In this document: in pieces, positions 18,101 to 28,044 of the stretch
Position numbering within the stretch: the stretch's first letter is position 1
Layout of the letters: each line of letters starts with the position of its first letter
Source of the DNA: Fructilactobacillus hinvesii
GTDB taxonomy: Bacteria; Bacillota; Bacilli; Lactobacillales; Lactobacillaceae
Direction: 5' to 3'
Assembly (NCBI RefSeq): GCF_024029435.1
Contig: NZ_CP097118.1
Coordinates: 930,001 to 994,000, forward strand
Length of the DNA stretch: 64,000 nucleotides
Position numbers and translations under genes: made by a program
Notes under the pieces: generated by a model
The model's input: the letters and a program-made list of their open reading frames with translations, nothing else
Databases searched by the model: none
What the model was told of the DNA's origin: nothing

Positions 18101-20557
18101 ATGGCAAAACAGGCCGAAATTAAAGATCTTTCACTAGCATCTGTGATGGATGAGCGCTTTAGCCGCTATTCGAAGGCCATTATTCAAGAGCGAGCACTTC
18201 CAGACGTTCGTGATGGGTTAAAACCCGTCCAACGGCGGATTTTGTATTCCATGAATAAGGATGGCAATACCTATGATAAGGGATTTCGGAAATCAGCGAA
18301 GTCGGTGGGAAACGTTATGGGAAATTTTCATCCCCATGGAGACAGTTCCATCTATGATGCGTTGGTCCGGATGAGTCAGGACTGGAAATTACGGGCTCCC
18401 TTGATTGATATGCACGGAAACAATGGTTCTATGGATGGGGATCCACCGGCTGCGATGCGGTATACAGAAGCCCGGTTAAGCAAGATTGCCGGGGAGATGT
18501 TACGTGATATTGATAAAGATACGGTTAGCTGGGTTCTCAATTTTGATGATACGGAGTACGAACCGACCGTTTTACCCGCTCGAATTCCCAACTTGCTGGT
18601 GAATGGGGCCACTGGGATCTCAGCTGGTTATGCGACAGAAATTCCTCCGCACAATTTGAGTGAGGTGATTGATGCCCTGATTTACCTGCAAGCTCACCCA
18701 GCTGCCACGCTAGATCAACTGATGCAATTTATTCAAGGACCAGACTTTCCGACGGGTGGCATTATTCAAGGATTAGATGGGATTAAACAAGCCTATGAAA
18801 CTGGACACGGTCGGATTGTGGTACGATCCCGCACTGCCATTAGTGAAATGCGTGGTGGGAAAAAGCTGGTGCAGGTAACGGAAATTCCGTATGAAGTTAA
18901 CAAAGCCCAGCTCGTTAAACAGATTGATGAAATTCGGTTAAATAAAAAAATCGATGGAATTGCTGAGGTGCGAGATGATTCTGACCGGTCAGGATTAATG
19001 ATTTCAATTGAATTAAAACGCAATGTTGATGAACGTGGAATTTTAAACTATTTGTATAAGAATACTGATTTGCAAATTTCTTACAATTTTAACGTAGTGG
19101 CGATCAAGGATATGCGTCCGGAACGACTTTCCTTAAAAACAATTTTAACCACTTATCTAGAATATCAACGTTCCGTCTTAACCAAACGCACTCAGTTTGA
19201 CTTAAAGAAGGCCCAAGAGCGACAACACATTGTGTTGGGATTAATTAAGGCTCTGTCCATTCTTGATGAAGTGATTAAAACGATTCGGGCGAGTCAGAAT
19301 CGCAAGGATGCCCGTGATAACCTGGTTTCTACCTATGATTTTACTCAGAAACAGGCAGAAGCCATCGTAGCGTTACAACTATATCGGTTGACCAACACCG
19401 ATGTTACTAAATTAAACGAAGAAAATGCGAACCTTGCAGCGCAAATTGCCGAATATCAAAATATTTTAGCCGATCCCAGTGAATTAGATCGCGTATTGAA
19501 GCAGGAATTGGAAGCCGTTGCGCAGGAATACCAGATGCCGCGCCGTTCCACCATTCAAGCAGAGATTGAAAGCCTAAACATTAGTAAACAGGTCACGGTT
19601 CCTGATGAGCAGGTGATGGTAATGGTTTCTCGTGATGGTTATTTAAAGCGCACCAGCCTACGCTCATTTGGTGCAACCGAACTAGAGGATAATGGTCTAA
19701 AAGAAGATGATTATCCGGTCTTTATTCAGCAACTAAGTACCCGGGATTCCGTCTATATTTTCACCGACGGTGGGAACTTGATTTATCGTCCCGTTCATGA
19801 AATTGAAGACGTGAAGTGGAAAGATACTGGCGAACATATTTCGCAACTAAATGGGTTGCAACCAACTGAAAAGGTAGTTACGGTAAAAGATTTTTCATCG
19901 TTGCGAAAATCCGGAAACTTTTTAATTGCCACTCGAGCTGGTCACATTAAGCAGGTTGAATTTGCAAAACTATTACCTGGTCGAACTTATCGCAGTCGGG
20001 CCATGACGTACGTCAAGTTAAAGAATGAACTAGATGCAGTGGTAAACGTTACTTACCGAGAACCAGATGATCCAGCGGATGTTTTAATCATGACGGAACA
20101 CGGATTAGGATTGCGGTATGCAATTACAGAAGTGTCTACCAATGGTCCCCGAACGGTCGGAGTAAAGGCGATTAATCTAGGGGAAACAGATCATGTGGTT
20201 AACATGCAATTAGTTACAGAAGCAGATCAAGTAGCGATGATTTTTCAATCCGGAAACTTTAAAAAGATGGCGGTTGCTGACATTCCCCAAACTGCGCGTT
20301 CGCGGAAGGGCATTAAGGTTTTGCGAGATCTAAAAACTAAAGAGAACTTATTAGCTAACTTTATTAAGCTTGATGCTAATGAAACAATCTTGCGGGTTTA
20401 TACCGATACACGCCATTCCCAAGACGTGATCTTGGCTGATTATCAAACAGCGCCGCGAACCGCCAACGGATCTAAACTAGTGGACGTTTCTCAGGCGGGA
20501 ACCCCCGTCCTATTGACTCATTTAGTGATGGACCAGTCAGAACCAACGGCTGAATAA
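18101..20557 (+). CDS. parC: Topoisomerase IV subunit A
   Basis: ParC is the DNA-cleaving subunit. The 818-residue product has LPDVRDGLKPVQRRILYSM, the catalytic Tyr in AAMRYTEARLS near residue 125 and a C-terminal beta-pinwheel (about 500-810). The GyrA box (QRRGGKG) is absent; the corresponding strand reads TARSRKGIKVLRDL, which supports ParC over GyrA. It starts 11 bases after parE on the same transcript. The HPHGDSSIYDALVRMSQDW quinolone-resistance region shows the usual Ser and Asp. Confidence 0.96.
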   Translation: MAKQAEIKDLSLASVMDERFSRYSKAIIQERALPDVRDGLKPVQRRILYSMNKDGNTYDKGFRKSAKSVGNVMGNFHPHGDSSIYDALVRMSQDWKLRAPLIDMHGNNGSMDGDPPAAMRYTEARLSKIAGEMLRDIDKDTVSWVLNFDDTEYEPTVLPARIPNLLVNGATGISAGYATEIPPHNLSEVIDALIYLQAHPAATLDQLMQFIQGPDFPTGGIIQGLDGIKQAYETGHGRIVVRSRTAISEMRGGKKLVQVTEIPYEVNKAQLVKQIDEIRLNKKIDGIAEVRDDSDRSGLMISIELKRNVDERGILNYLYKNTDLQISYNFNVVAIKDMRPERLSLKTILTTYLEYQRSVLTKRTQFDLKKAQERQHIVLGLIKALSILDEVIKTIRASQNRKDARDNLVSTYDFTQKQAEAIVALQLYRLTNTDVTKLNEENANLAAQIAEYQNILADPSELDRVLKQELEAVAQEYQMPRRSTIQAEIESLNISKQVTVPDEQVMVMVSRDGYLKRTSLRSFGATELEDNGLKEDDYPVFIQQLSTRDSVYIFTDGGNLIYRPVHEIEDVKWKDTGEHISQLNGLQPTEKVVTVKDFSSLRKSGNFLIATRAGHIKQVEFAKLLPGRTYRSRAMTYVKLKNELDAVVNVTYREPDDPADVLIMTEHGLGLRYAITEVSTNGPRTVGVKAINLGETDHVVNMQLVTEADQVAMIFQSGNFKKMAVADIPQTARSRKGIKVLRDLKTKENLLANFIKLDANETILRVYTDTRHSQDVILADYQTAPRTANGSKLVDVSQAGTPVLLTHLVMDQSEPTAE

Positions 20558-20632
20558 GCGAAAATTTTGCTCCACCGTCATTGCTTAAAATGTGGTACAG
20601 TGATAACAAAGGTGAATAAAGGAGATTTTTTC

Positions 20633-21574
20633 ATGACAAAAGAATTAGTTTTTGGCCACCAAAATCCAGATACAGATGCAATTGCTGCAGCAATTGCGTT
20701 AGCGTATTTAGAAAAACAAGATGGTTATGATACTGAAGCAGTTGCCTTAGGTCCAGTTAACCCTGAAACCCGATTTGTTTTGGATCACTTTGGGGTAAAG
20801 GCACCTCGAGTAGTGGAACACGCTAAACCAGAGACCGATTTAGTGATGTTAGTAGATCACAACGAACCACAACAAAGTATTGCCGATATCGCGGACTTAA
20901 CGGTGACCCACGTGGTTGATCACCACCGGATTAATGGCTTTGATACGTCCAAACCGCTTTATTACAGAGCTGCTCCTTACGGTTGCTGTTCTACTATCAT
21001 CACGCAAATGTTTTCAGAAGAAGGCGTGACGATTCCAAAGGAAATTGCCGGATTAATGATGTCTGCCATCATTTCTGACACCTTGTTGTTGAAGTCACCA
21101 ACGACGACGGATGTTGATCGAGATGCTTTACAAGCCCTAGCCGAAATTGCTGGCGTTGATAACTACGAAGAATATGGGGTACAGATGCTAAAGGCAGGTA
21201 CTAACGTTGATGCTAAATCTGCCCAAGAATTAATTGATAGCGACGCCAAATCATTTACATTAGGCGGAAAGAGCGTTCGGATTGATCAAATTAACGTGGT
21301 TGATTTAGAAGACGTGAACAAACGACTTGCTGAAATTAAGACAGCCATGGAAGCAGAAGCTCAAAATGAAAACTATGATCTTTTCTTGGTATTAGTTACG
21401 AACGTCTTAACTAGTAACTCCGAATTGATTGTGGTGGGAGAACCGAAGGACGTGGTTGCTAAGTCCTTTAACAACCAATTCGATGAAAACGACGTTATGA
21501 ATTTACCGGGAGTGGTTTCTAGAAAGAAACAAGTGGTTCCACCATTAACGGATCAATTAGAAGGAAACAAATAA
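20633..21574 (+). CDS. ppaC: Manganese-dependent inorganic pyrophosphatase
   Basis: This is a family II pyrophosphatase of the DHH superfamily, which hydrolyses pyrophosphate to drive biosynthesis. Its 313 residues include GHQNPDTDAI, DHNEPQQS and VDHHRI (Mn ligands) in the N-terminal DHH domain, and the C-terminal DHHA2 domain with the substrate-binding SRKKQVVPPL near the end. The ATG at 20633 has AAAGGAG; a longer frame from 20567 has no ribosome binding site. A terminator closes the unit. Confidence 0.97.
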   Translation: MTKELVFGHQNPDTDAIAAAIALAYLEKQDGYDTEAVALGPVNPETRFVLDHFGVKAPRVVEHAKPETDLVMLVDHNEPQQSIADIADLTVTHVVDHHRINGFDTSKPLYYRAAPYGCCSTIITQMFSEEGVTIPKEIAGLMMSAIISDTLLLKSPTTTDVDRDALQALAEIAGVDNYEEYGVQMLKAGTNVDAKSAQELIDSDAKSFTLGGKSVRIDQINVVDLEDVNKRLAEIKTAMEAEAQNENYDLFLVLVTNVLTSNSELIVVGEPKDVVAKSFNNQFDENDVMNLPGVVSRKKQVVPPLTDQLEGNK

Positions 21575-21580
21575 TTAAGT

Positions 21581-21618
21581 AAAAATAGCTAGATCTTGAT
21601 TGAGGTCTAGCTATTTTT
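21581..21618 (+). terminator. Terminator of ppaC
   Basis: AAAAATAGCTAGATC pairs with GGTCTAGCTATTTTT, a 15-bp stem with T run. Confidence 0.9.
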
Positions 21619-21635
21619 AATTGTGAGCAATATAT

Positions 21636-21663
21636 TTGCAATTGATCTTCATATCATTAGAAT
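21636..21663 (+). promoter_or_regulatory. Promoter of msrB-msrA
   Basis: TTGCAA (21636-21641), a 16-base spacer and TAGAAT (21658-21663), about 30 bases before the msrB start. Confidence 0.65.
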
Positions 21664-21695
21664 AAAGGACAGTAATAGTCAAGGAGGGATTTGTG

Positions 21696-22145
21696 ATGAA
21701 CAAAGATGAATTAAAACAAAAGTTAACCCCAGAGGAATACGCGGTTACCCAAGAAGCAGCTACTGAACCTGCTTTTACGGGGAAGTACGACCAATTCTTT
21801 AAGAAAGGGATTTACGTCGACGTGGTTAGTGGAGAACCACTGTTCAGCTCGGCTGATAAGTACGACTCTGGTTGTGGTTGGCCTGCTTTCACTAAGCCAA
21901 TTCAAAAAGACAACCTCAAGAGCAAGACTGACACGTCCTTTGGAATGATTAGAGAAGAAGTTGAGAGTTCTAAAGCTGGGTCCCACTTGGGACACGTCTT
22001 TCCTGATGGTCCTGCCGATAAGGGTGGACTCCGGTACTGCATTAACTCTGCTGCTTTAAAGTTCATTCCTTATGATGAAATGGATGCTGCTGGCTATGGT
22101 CAATACAAAGCGCAGGTAGATGCCAATGGAGGTCCTAACGAATGA
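21696..22145 (+). CDS. msrB: Methionine-R-sulfoxide reductase MsrB
   Basis: MsrB reduces the R form of methionine sulfoxide in proteins after oxidative damage. The 149-residue product has [16 protein letters not shown] and the catalytic Cys in [11 protein letters not shown]. The two CxxC zinc motifs of some family members are missing, so it is the zinc-free type. AAGGAGGG at 21681-21688 points to the ATG at 21696 rather than the GTG just before it. Its stop overlaps the msrA start (ATGA), so both halves of the repair system are translated together. Confidence 0.96.
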   Translation: MNKDELKQKLTPEEYAVTQEAATEPAFTGKYDQFFKKGIYVDVVSGEPLFSSADKYDSGCGWPAFTKPIQKDNLKSKTDTSFGMIREEVESSKAGSHLGHVFPDGPADKGGLRYCINSAALKFIPYDEMDAAGYGQYKAQVDANGGPNE

Positions 22146-22663
22146 AAAAAGAAGAAACCGCAATTTTTGCTGGAGGATGTTTCTGGTGCATGGTCCGTCC
22201 ATTTGAAGAAACACCGGGAATTATCTCAGTTGTATCTGGATACACTGGTGGACACGTGCCGAATCCAACTTACGAACAAGTCTGCAGCCACACTACTGGT
22301 CATACCGAAGCAGTTAAGATTACCTTTGATCCAAGTGTTATTTCTTACAAGGATTTGGTGGAAATTTATTGGCGCCAGACGGACCCAACTGATGCTATGG
22401 GTCAATTCCAAGACCGGGGGGATAGTTACCGGCCGGTGATCTTTGTAAACAGTCCGGAACAACGTGAGGTTGCTGAAACTTCTAAAAAAGCTTTGGAAGA
22501 ATCCGGCAAATTTGACGAACCAATTGTGACTAAGATTGAACCAGCCCAACCATTTTACCCAGCTGAAGATTATCATCAAGATTTCTACAAGAAAAATCCT
22601 TTGCGGGCTCAAATTGAAGAAATGGGTGGCCGGGAACAATTCATCAAAGACCACTGGAAATAA
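22142..22663 (+). CDS. msrA: Methionine-S-sulfoxide reductase MsrA
   Basis: MsrA reduces the S form of methionine sulfoxide. The 173-residue product has the GGCFWCM active site with the catalytic first Cys, followed by [56 protein letters not shown] and [10 protein letters not shown], all family landmarks. Translation is coupled to msrB by a 4-base overlap. Confidence 0.97.
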   Translation: MKKEETAIFAGGCFWCMVRPFEETPGIISVVSGYTGGHVPNPTYEQVCSHTTGHTEAVKITFDPSVISYKDLVEIYWRQTDPTDAMGQFQDRGDSYRPVIFVNSPEQREVAETSKKALEESGKFDEPIVTKIEPAQPFYPAEDYHQDFYKKNPLRAQIEEMGGREQFIKDHWK

Positions 22664-22667
22664 ACTT

Positions 22668-22704
22668 AATCCTTTCGTCGTTTAGAACGGCGGAAGGATT
22701 TTTT
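22668..22704 (+). terminator. Terminator of msrBA
   Basis: AATCCTTTCGTCG pairs with CGGCGGAAGGATT (two G-T pairs), followed by a T run. Confidence 0.85.
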
Positions 22705-22790
22705 ATTATGCTCGATTGGGATAAACACGGACGTTTACTTCGTTAAAATGACTTTTAGTGAAATTTTCCGAATTAAATTACTAAAAAGGG

Positions 22791-22818
22791 TTGTAATTTA
22801 TTCAAATCATGCTATGAT
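22791..22818 (+). promoter_or_regulatory. Promoter of the T-box operon
   Basis: TTGTAA (22791-22796), a 16-base spacer and TATGAT (22813-22818), starting the leader RNA near 22825. Confidence 0.65.
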
Positions 22819-22839
22819 AAATAAAAATTACAAAGACAA

Positions 22840-23099
22840 AGCATTAGTTAGGAAGTAGTAATCTAATTGGAAACCCGCAGTGAGATGTTGGTTGGTGCGA
22901 AACATCATGTGGAAGATTAGACGAACGTCACCTAATTGTTGTATGCGATTGCAAACCATACTGGGTGCTCCCATTATAGAGCCAACGATTCGAAGCTGGA
23001 TTGTGAGAGGTGTTGATTTTAAATCAGCATAATAAAGGTGGTACCGCGTATAAGGCGTCCTTTAGTCAAAAGAAATTTTGACTAAAGGACGCCTTTTTT
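22840..23099 (+). promoter_or_regulatory. T-box leader with antiterminator and terminator
   Basis: T-box leaders sense uncharged tRNA and let transcription continue when an amino acid is scarce. The canonical T-box motif AAAGGTGGTACCGCG lies at 23034-23048. It is followed by a long terminator stem at 23054-23093 (GGCGTCCTTTAGTCAAA with its complement) and six T. Stem I is built from TTAGG (22848-22852) and CCTAA (22931-22935), with the AGTA loop-E motif at 22854-22857 and its partner GAA at 22923-22925. The triplets after GAA are CGT (22926-22928, Arg) or, shifted by one, GTC (Val). The UGGU bulge calls for a tRNA with A at the discriminator position, which argues against histidine. The leader precedes two transporters, argG and argH, so arginine is the functionally consistent reading, but it is not proven. 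Confidence 0.93.
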
Positions 23100-23135
23100 G
23101 TTGGTGTAATAAATTAGAAAGCGGAGGAGAAGGAA

Positions 23136-24596
23136 ATGCAGAAGCAGAAAAAATGGCTGCAATGGTTGATCATGACTTGCATGTTATTAATCGGGATCAG
23201 CGTGACCGGTCAGATTGTCCATGCAGATGAGTCGTTACAGAAGGTAAAGGATAAAGGGGTTCTAACGGTGGCCACTTCCCCTGATTATCCCCCTTTTGAG
23301 TTTCAAGTGAATCAACATGGACGTTCAAAGGACGTCGGGATGGACATTGAGTTAGCCAAACAAATTGCCAAAGATTTGGGGGTCAAGCTCCAAATTAAGA
23401 ACATGGATTTTAATTCTTTGTTAGTTGCCATTCAAACCGGCAAGGCTGACATGGCAATTGGGGGAATTAATCCCTCCCCCGAACGGAACCTAAATGCAGA
23501 TTTTTCACAAATCTATTATTACGGCGGAGAATCATTTTTAATCAATAAGGCGGATGCAGAGAAGCTGAACAAACAATCTGCTTTGAAAGGATTAAAAGTC
23601 GGAACCCAAACTGGATCCATGCAACAAAGCCTAGCCAAGAAAAATCTAAAGGGCACCAAAGTGGTTACGATGGATAAAAATACCGATTTAATTTTGGCAC
23701 TCAAAACCCATAAAGTCGACGCTGTCGGAGTGGAAACTCCAGTAGCACAGGCTTACGTCAAAAACGATTCAGATTTAAAGATGGTTAAAGCTGATTATCA
23801 TTTAAATAAAAAGGATACGGGTTCAGCGGTTGCCTTTCCTAAGGGGGCCACAACCTTACAAACGGCCGTGAACCAGTCGATTGATAAGGCAAAATCCCAA
23901 CACTTAATGCCTAAGTATTTAAAAACCGCTGGAAAGTACATGAAGGTTAATACCGCCAACACATCAATGGCTCATTACTGGAAGTACTTCTTTAATGGAT
24001 TGAAATATACCTTGTTAATTTCAGTTTGTGCCGTGGCCGGTGGAATCATCTTAGGAATTATCTTAGCTCTCATGCGTTTAAGTAATTTTAAATGGTTGAG
24101 TTGGCCTGCCGTTAGTTATGTTGAAGTAGTCCGGGGAACGCCCATGATGGTACAGGTCCTGTTAGTCTACTTTGGACTGGGCGTCTTAGTTAACATTCCG
24201 GCTTTGCCGGCTGGGATGATTGCCGTGACTTTGAACAGTGCTGCTTATGTAAGTGAAATCATTCGGGGCGGAATTAATTCGGTAGCTAAGGGCCAAAAGG
24301 AAGCTGCACAAAGTTTAGGTTTGTCGAAAACTGATGCACTCCGGTTTATTGTTTTACCGCAGGCCTTTAAGAACATTTGGCCGGCGCTTGGGAACGAATT
24401 TATCTCGGTGATTAAGGAAAGTTCAATTGTTTCTATTATTGGAGTAACCGATTTAGTATACGAGTTGAATGTGGTTCGAGCTGATACTTACCGGGGCGTG
24501 GCACCAATTGTAGTGGTAATGGCCATCTACTTTATTATTACATTTACGCTAACTCGGCTCTTAAATTACATGGAAAGAAGAATGAAACACGATTAA
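23136..24596 (+). CDS. Amino acid ABC transporter, binding protein fused to permease (copy 1)
   Basis: The 486-residue protein has a signal peptide (residues 1-30, ending near VHADES). A type 3 extracellular solute-binding domain follows (about 35-270: [38 protein letters not shown]). The GlnP-type permease comes last (about 280-480; conserved [23 protein letters not shown] loop contacting the ATPase). Such fusions import polar amino acids, often Gln, Glu, Asn or Arg. It is about 80 percent identical by eye to the next gene. It is the first gene after the T-box. Confidence 0.93.
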   Translation: MQKQKKWLQWLIMTCMLLIGISVTGQIVHADESLQKVKDKGVLTVATSPDYPPFEFQVNQHGRSKDVGMDIELAKQIAKDLGVKLQIKNMDFNSLLVAIQTGKADMAIGGINPSPERNLNADFSQIYYYGGESFLINKADAEKLNKQSALKGLKVGTQTGSMQQSLAKKNLKGTKVVTMDKNTDLILALKTHKVDAVGVETPVAQAYVKNDSDLKMVKADYHLNKKDTGSAVAFPKGATTLQTAVNQSIDKAKSQHLMPKYLKTAGKYMKVNTANTSMAHYWKYFFNGLKYTLLISVCAVAGGIILGIILALMRLSNFKWLSWPAVSYVEVVRGTPMMVQVLLVYFGLGVLVNIPALPAGMIAVTLNSAAYVSEIIRGGINSVAKGQKEAAQSLGLSKTDALRFIVLPQAFKNIWPALGNEFISVIKESSIVSIIGVTDLVYELNVVRADTYRGVAPIVVVMAIYFIITFTLTRLLNYMERRMKHD

Positions 24597-24619
24597 AAAC
24601 GGATGAGGAGGAAAGGACG

Positions 24620-26074
24620 ATGCAGAAAAAATGGCTTAAGTGGTTATTAGTTGTTGTCACGGTGGTGTTAGGAAGTACCCTTGCTAAGGCAACGGTTCAT
24701 GCTGATGACTCGTTGCAAAAAGTGAAAGAACGGGGGGTTTTAAAGGTCGCAGTGGCTCCCGATTATCCCCCGTTTGCCTTTCAAGTTAATGAACACGGAA
24801 AATCCAAAGACGTGGGAATGGACATTGAAGTCGCAAAGCAAATCGCTAAGGATTTGAACGTCAAATTACAACTAAAAAACATGGATTTCTCTTCGGTATT
24901 AGTGGCCGTGCAAACTGGAAAAGTTGATTTAGCTTTAGGTGGGATTAATCCTACTCCGGCTCGGGAACAAAATGCGGATTTTTCTAACATCTATTACTAC
25001 GGGGGCCAAAGCTTCCTGATTAACAAAACGGACGTTAATAAATTTAAGAACCAAAAGAGTTTGAAGGGACAGAAAGTGGGAACTCAGACCGGTTCCATGC
25101 AGCAGACGCTAGCGAAAAAATATTTAACTGATAGTAAGCTAGTTAGCATGGATAAAACCACAGATTTGGTCCTAGCCATTAAAACGCATAAGGTTAACGC
25201 CGTAGGAGTGGAAAAGCCCGTAGCGCAAGCCTACGTGGAAAATGATCCAGATCTAAAGATGATTCCAGCAGACTATAAATTAGATAAAAAAGAAACCGGA
25301 TTTGCCGCTGCCATGCCTAAGGGAGCAACTTCATTGCAAACGGCGGTAAACCAATCACTGGATAAAATTGCGAAACAACATTTAATGCCGCAGTATTTAA
25401 AAACAGCAGCAAAATATATGAAAGTAAATACGGTGAATACCTCAATGTGGCACTACTGGAAGTATTTCTTCGATGGATTAAAATATACGCTGCTAATTTC
25501 TGTTTGTGCCGTGGCCGGAGGAATTATCCTGGGAGTTTTGTTAGCGTTGATGCGGTTAAGCAAGTGGAAGGTTCTCAGTTGGCCCGCTATTAGCTACGTC
25601 GAAGTAGTGCGGGGGACGCCGATGATGGTGCAAGTCCTGTTAGTCTACTTTGGACTGGGGATTTTAATTAACATTCCTGCGCTCCCGGCTGGAATCATCG
25701 CCGTTACGTTAAACAGTGCCGCGTATGTCAGTGAAATTATTAGAGGGGGAATTAATTCGGTGGCCAAGGGCCAAAAGGAAGCCGCACAAAGTCTGGGCTT
25801 ATCCAAAACGGATGCTTTACATTACATTATTTTGCCCCAAGCCTTTAAGAACATTTGGCCAGCGCTTGGAAACGAGTTTATTTCGGTGATTAAGGAAAGT
25901 TCAATTGTCTCCATCATTGGGGTAACCGATCTGGTGTACGAGTTGAACGTGGTTCGGGCTGATACCTACAGAGGAGTGGCTCCGATTGTAGTGGTAATGG
26001 CGATTTACTTCATCATTACGTTTACGTTGACAAGATTATTAAACTACTGGGAAGGGAAGATGAAACATGACTAA
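24620..26074 (+). CDS. Amino acid ABC transporter, binding protein fused to permease (copy 2)
   Basis: This tandem paralogue of the previous gene has 484 residues and the same layout: signal peptide to about residue 29 (HADDSLQK), binding domain, then permease. The permease halves are nearly identical ([36 protein letters not shown]). The binding domains differ more, for example SPERNLNADFSQ against [12 protein letters not shown], so substrate preference may differ. The last eight bases overlap the ATPase gene. The two copies probably arose by recent duplication and share one ATPase. Confidence 0.93.
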   Translation: MQKKWLKWLLVVVTVVLGSTLAKATVHADDSLQKVKERGVLKVAVAPDYPPFAFQVNEHGKSKDVGMDIEVAKQIAKDLNVKLQLKNMDFSSVLVAVQTGKVDLALGGINPTPAREQNADFSNIYYYGGQSFLINKTDVNKFKNQKSLKGQKVGTQTGSMQQTLAKKYLTDSKLVSMDKTTDLVLAIKTHKVNAVGVEKPVAQAYVENDPDLKMIPADYKLDKKETGFAAAMPKGATSLQTAVNQSLDKIAKQHLMPQYLKTAAKYMKVNTVNTSMWHYWKYFFDGLKYTLLISVCAVAGGIILGVLLALMRLSKWKVLSWPAISYVEVVRGTPMMVQVLLVYFGLGILINIPALPAGIIAVTLNSAAYVSEIIRGGINSVAKGQKEAAQSLGLSKTDALHYIILPQAFKNIWPALGNEFISVIKESSIVSIIGVTDLVYELNVVRADTYRGVAPIVVVMAIYFIITFTLTRLLNYWEGKMKHD

Positions 26075-26810
26075 TCCATTGATTAAAATTGATCACATTC
26101 AAAAGCAATTCGAAAAGAACCAGGTTTTAAAAGACATTAACGGAGTGGTAAATCAGGGGGAAGTAGTTTGCATCATCGGGCCCTCGGGATCTGGGAAAAG
26201 TACTTTACTCCGGTGCATTAACCAGTTGGAAACACCGACGGCTGGAGCGGTCTGGTTTAACGGCAAGGATCTGACTAAGGAAACAGCTCAGCAGCTTTCC
26301 ACGCTAGGCGAATCAATCGGGATGGTGTTTCAGAATTTTAATTTATTCCCGAACTTAACGGTCATGGAAAATCTCACGTTGGCCCCAATGCGGGTGAAAA
26401 AGTTAAGCCAAACGGAAGCACAAAAAATTGGGATGAAGTATCTAGATCGGGTTGGATTAGCGCAAAAAGCGGATGCTTATCCGGCCAGCTTATCTGGAGG
26501 ACAGCAGCAACGGGTGGCAATCGCCCGGGCCCTGTCGATGAATCCGGAGGTAATGTTATTTGATGAACCAACTAGTGCTCTTGATCCAGAAATGGTGGGC
26601 GAAGTGTTGCAAGTAATGCAGGAACTAGCAGAAGAAAAGATGACCATGATCGTGGTTACCCACGAAATGGGCTTTGCCAAACAGGTGGCTGATCAAGTCT
26701 GGTTCATGGACGGCGGTTATCTGTTAGAAAAAGATACACCTGAAGCCGTTTTTGAACATCCAATGGAAGAACGGACTAAGGATTTTATTAATAAAATCAT
26801 CGTTGATTAA
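26067..26810 (+). CDS. Amino acid ABC transporter ATPase (GlnQ-like)
   Basis: The 247-residue ATPase energises the two preceding transporters. It shows [13 protein letters not shown] (Walker A), the Q-loop in [19 protein letters not shown], the signature [33 protein letters not shown] (Walker B and D-loop) and the switch His in VVTHEMGFA. These features are diagnostic of polar amino acid uptake ATPases. Its start overlaps copy 2 of the permease; argG follows after 22 bases. Confidence 0.96.
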   Translation: MTNPLIKIDHIQKQFEKNQVLKDINGVVNQGEVVCIIGPSGSGKSTLLRCINQLETPTAGAVWFNGKDLTKETAQQLSTLGESIGMVFQNFNLFPNLTVMENLTLAPMRVKKLSQTEAQKIGMKYLDRVGLAQKADAYPASLSGGQQQRVAIARALSMNPEVMLFDEPTSALDPEMVGEVLQVMQELAEEKMTMIVVTHEMGFAKQVADQVWFMDGGYLLEKDTPEAVFEHPMEERTKDFINKIIVD

Positions 26811-26832
26811 ACCAATATAGGAGGAATTCAGA

Positions 26833-28044
26833 ATGACAAACCAAAAAGTAGTATTAGCATATTCAGGTGGATTAGATACCTCGGTCGCAATTGCGTGGTT
26901 AATCGATCGGGGTTACGACGTGGTGGCTTGCTGCGTGAACGTTGGTGAAGAAAAAGATGCGGCGATGTTGGAAGCAAAGGCCTTAAAAACTGGAGCAGTG
27001 GCAGCGTACGTAATTGATGCGAAGGATGAGTTTGCTGATAATTATTTGACGTTAGCACTCCAAGGAAATGTTTTATACGAAGGGGTCTACCCGCTCGTAT
27101 CTGCTTTATCACGTCCCTTGATTGTCCAAAAGTTAGTGGAGGTTGCTAAACAAGTGGGCGCAACGGCAATTGCCCACGGATGTACCGGGAAAGGAAACGA
27201 CCAAGTACGATTTGAAGTAGCTATTCATTCCCTTGCTCCAAACGTGGAAGTCCTCAGTCCAGTGCGGGATTGGCATTGGTCTCGAGAGGAAGAGATTGAT
27301 TATGCTAAGGAACATGACATTGCCATTCCCATTGATTTGGATTCGCCATATTCTATCGACGCTAACATCTGGGGCCGGGCTAATGAAGCCGGTATTTTAG
27401 AAGATCCGTGGGTAAGTGCACCAGCGGATGCCTTTGCGATGACCAATTCGATTGCGGATGCTCCCGATCAAGCAACGGAACTCGTGATTAGTTTTAAGCA
27501 CGGAAAACCAGTAGCTTTAGATGGACAAGCAATGGACTTTGCTCCAATGATTGAAACTTTGAATCAAATTGCCGGAGAAAATGGGGTCGGCCGGATTGAC
27601 CACATTGAAAATCGGTTAGTGGGAATTAAATCCAGAGAAATTTACGAAGCCCCGGCTGCTACAGTGTTGATTAAAGCGCACCAGGCCCTTGAAAATCTGA
27701 CGTTAGAACGGGATTTAGCCCACTACAAACTTACCGTTGAAAAAGAACTAAGTGAGTTAATTTACAATGGATTGTGGTTCTCACCGTTAATGAAAGCCCT
27801 GCAAGCCTTCATCACCACTAGTCAACAAGTTGTAACTGGTGACGTCCGTCTGAGCCTTTGCAAAGGCAACGTTACCATTCTAGGACGGAAATCAAATTGG
27901 AGCTTGTATGACAAGGATCTTGCTACTTACACGGCTGCTGATTCCTTTGATCAGGAAGCAGCCAAGGGCTTCATTAAACTGTGGGGCTTACCGACCCAAG
28001 TAGCTGCACAAGTTAAGCAAAAAGAGGAAGGTCATCATGAGTAA
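26833..28044 (+). CDS. argG: Argininosuccinate synthase
   Basis: ArgG condenses citrulline and aspartate to argininosuccinate with ATP. The 403-residue product has the pyrophosphatase loop [15 protein letters not shown] near the start, the [13 protein letters not shown] motif and [10 protein letters not shown] near the end. It is translationally linked to argH (8-base overlap). There is no promoter or terminator between the ATPase gene and argG, so it should fall under T-box control. Confidence 0.98.
   Translation: MTNQKVVLAYSGGLDTSVAIAWLIDRGYDVVACCVNVGEEKDAAMLEAKALKTGAVAAYVIDAKDEFADNYLTLALQGNVLYEGVYPLVSALSRPLIVQKLVEVAKQVGATAIAHGCTGKGNDQVRFEVAIHSLAPNVEVLSPVRDWHWSREEEIDYAKEHDIAIPIDLDSPYSIDANIWGRANEAGILEDPWVSAPADAFAMTNSIADAPDQATELVISFKHGKPVALDGQAMDFAPMIETLNQIAGENGVGRIDHIENRLVGIKSREIYEAPAATVLIKAHQALENLTLERDLAHYKLTVEKELSELIYNGLWFSPLMKALQAFITTSQQVVTGDVRLSLCKGNVTILGRKSNWSLYDKDLATYTAADSFDQEAAKGFIKLWGLPTQVAAQVKQKEEGHHE

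Noticed and set aside
16128..20557. Reading the pair as gyrB-gyrA
   Set aside because: There is no GyrA box in the second protein, the neighbour is plsY, and no recF or dnaN is nearby; parE-parC fits.
22926..22933. His (CAC) as T-box specifier
   Set aside because: The triplet falls partly in the paired stem, and the UGGU bulge does not match the C discriminator of tRNA-His.
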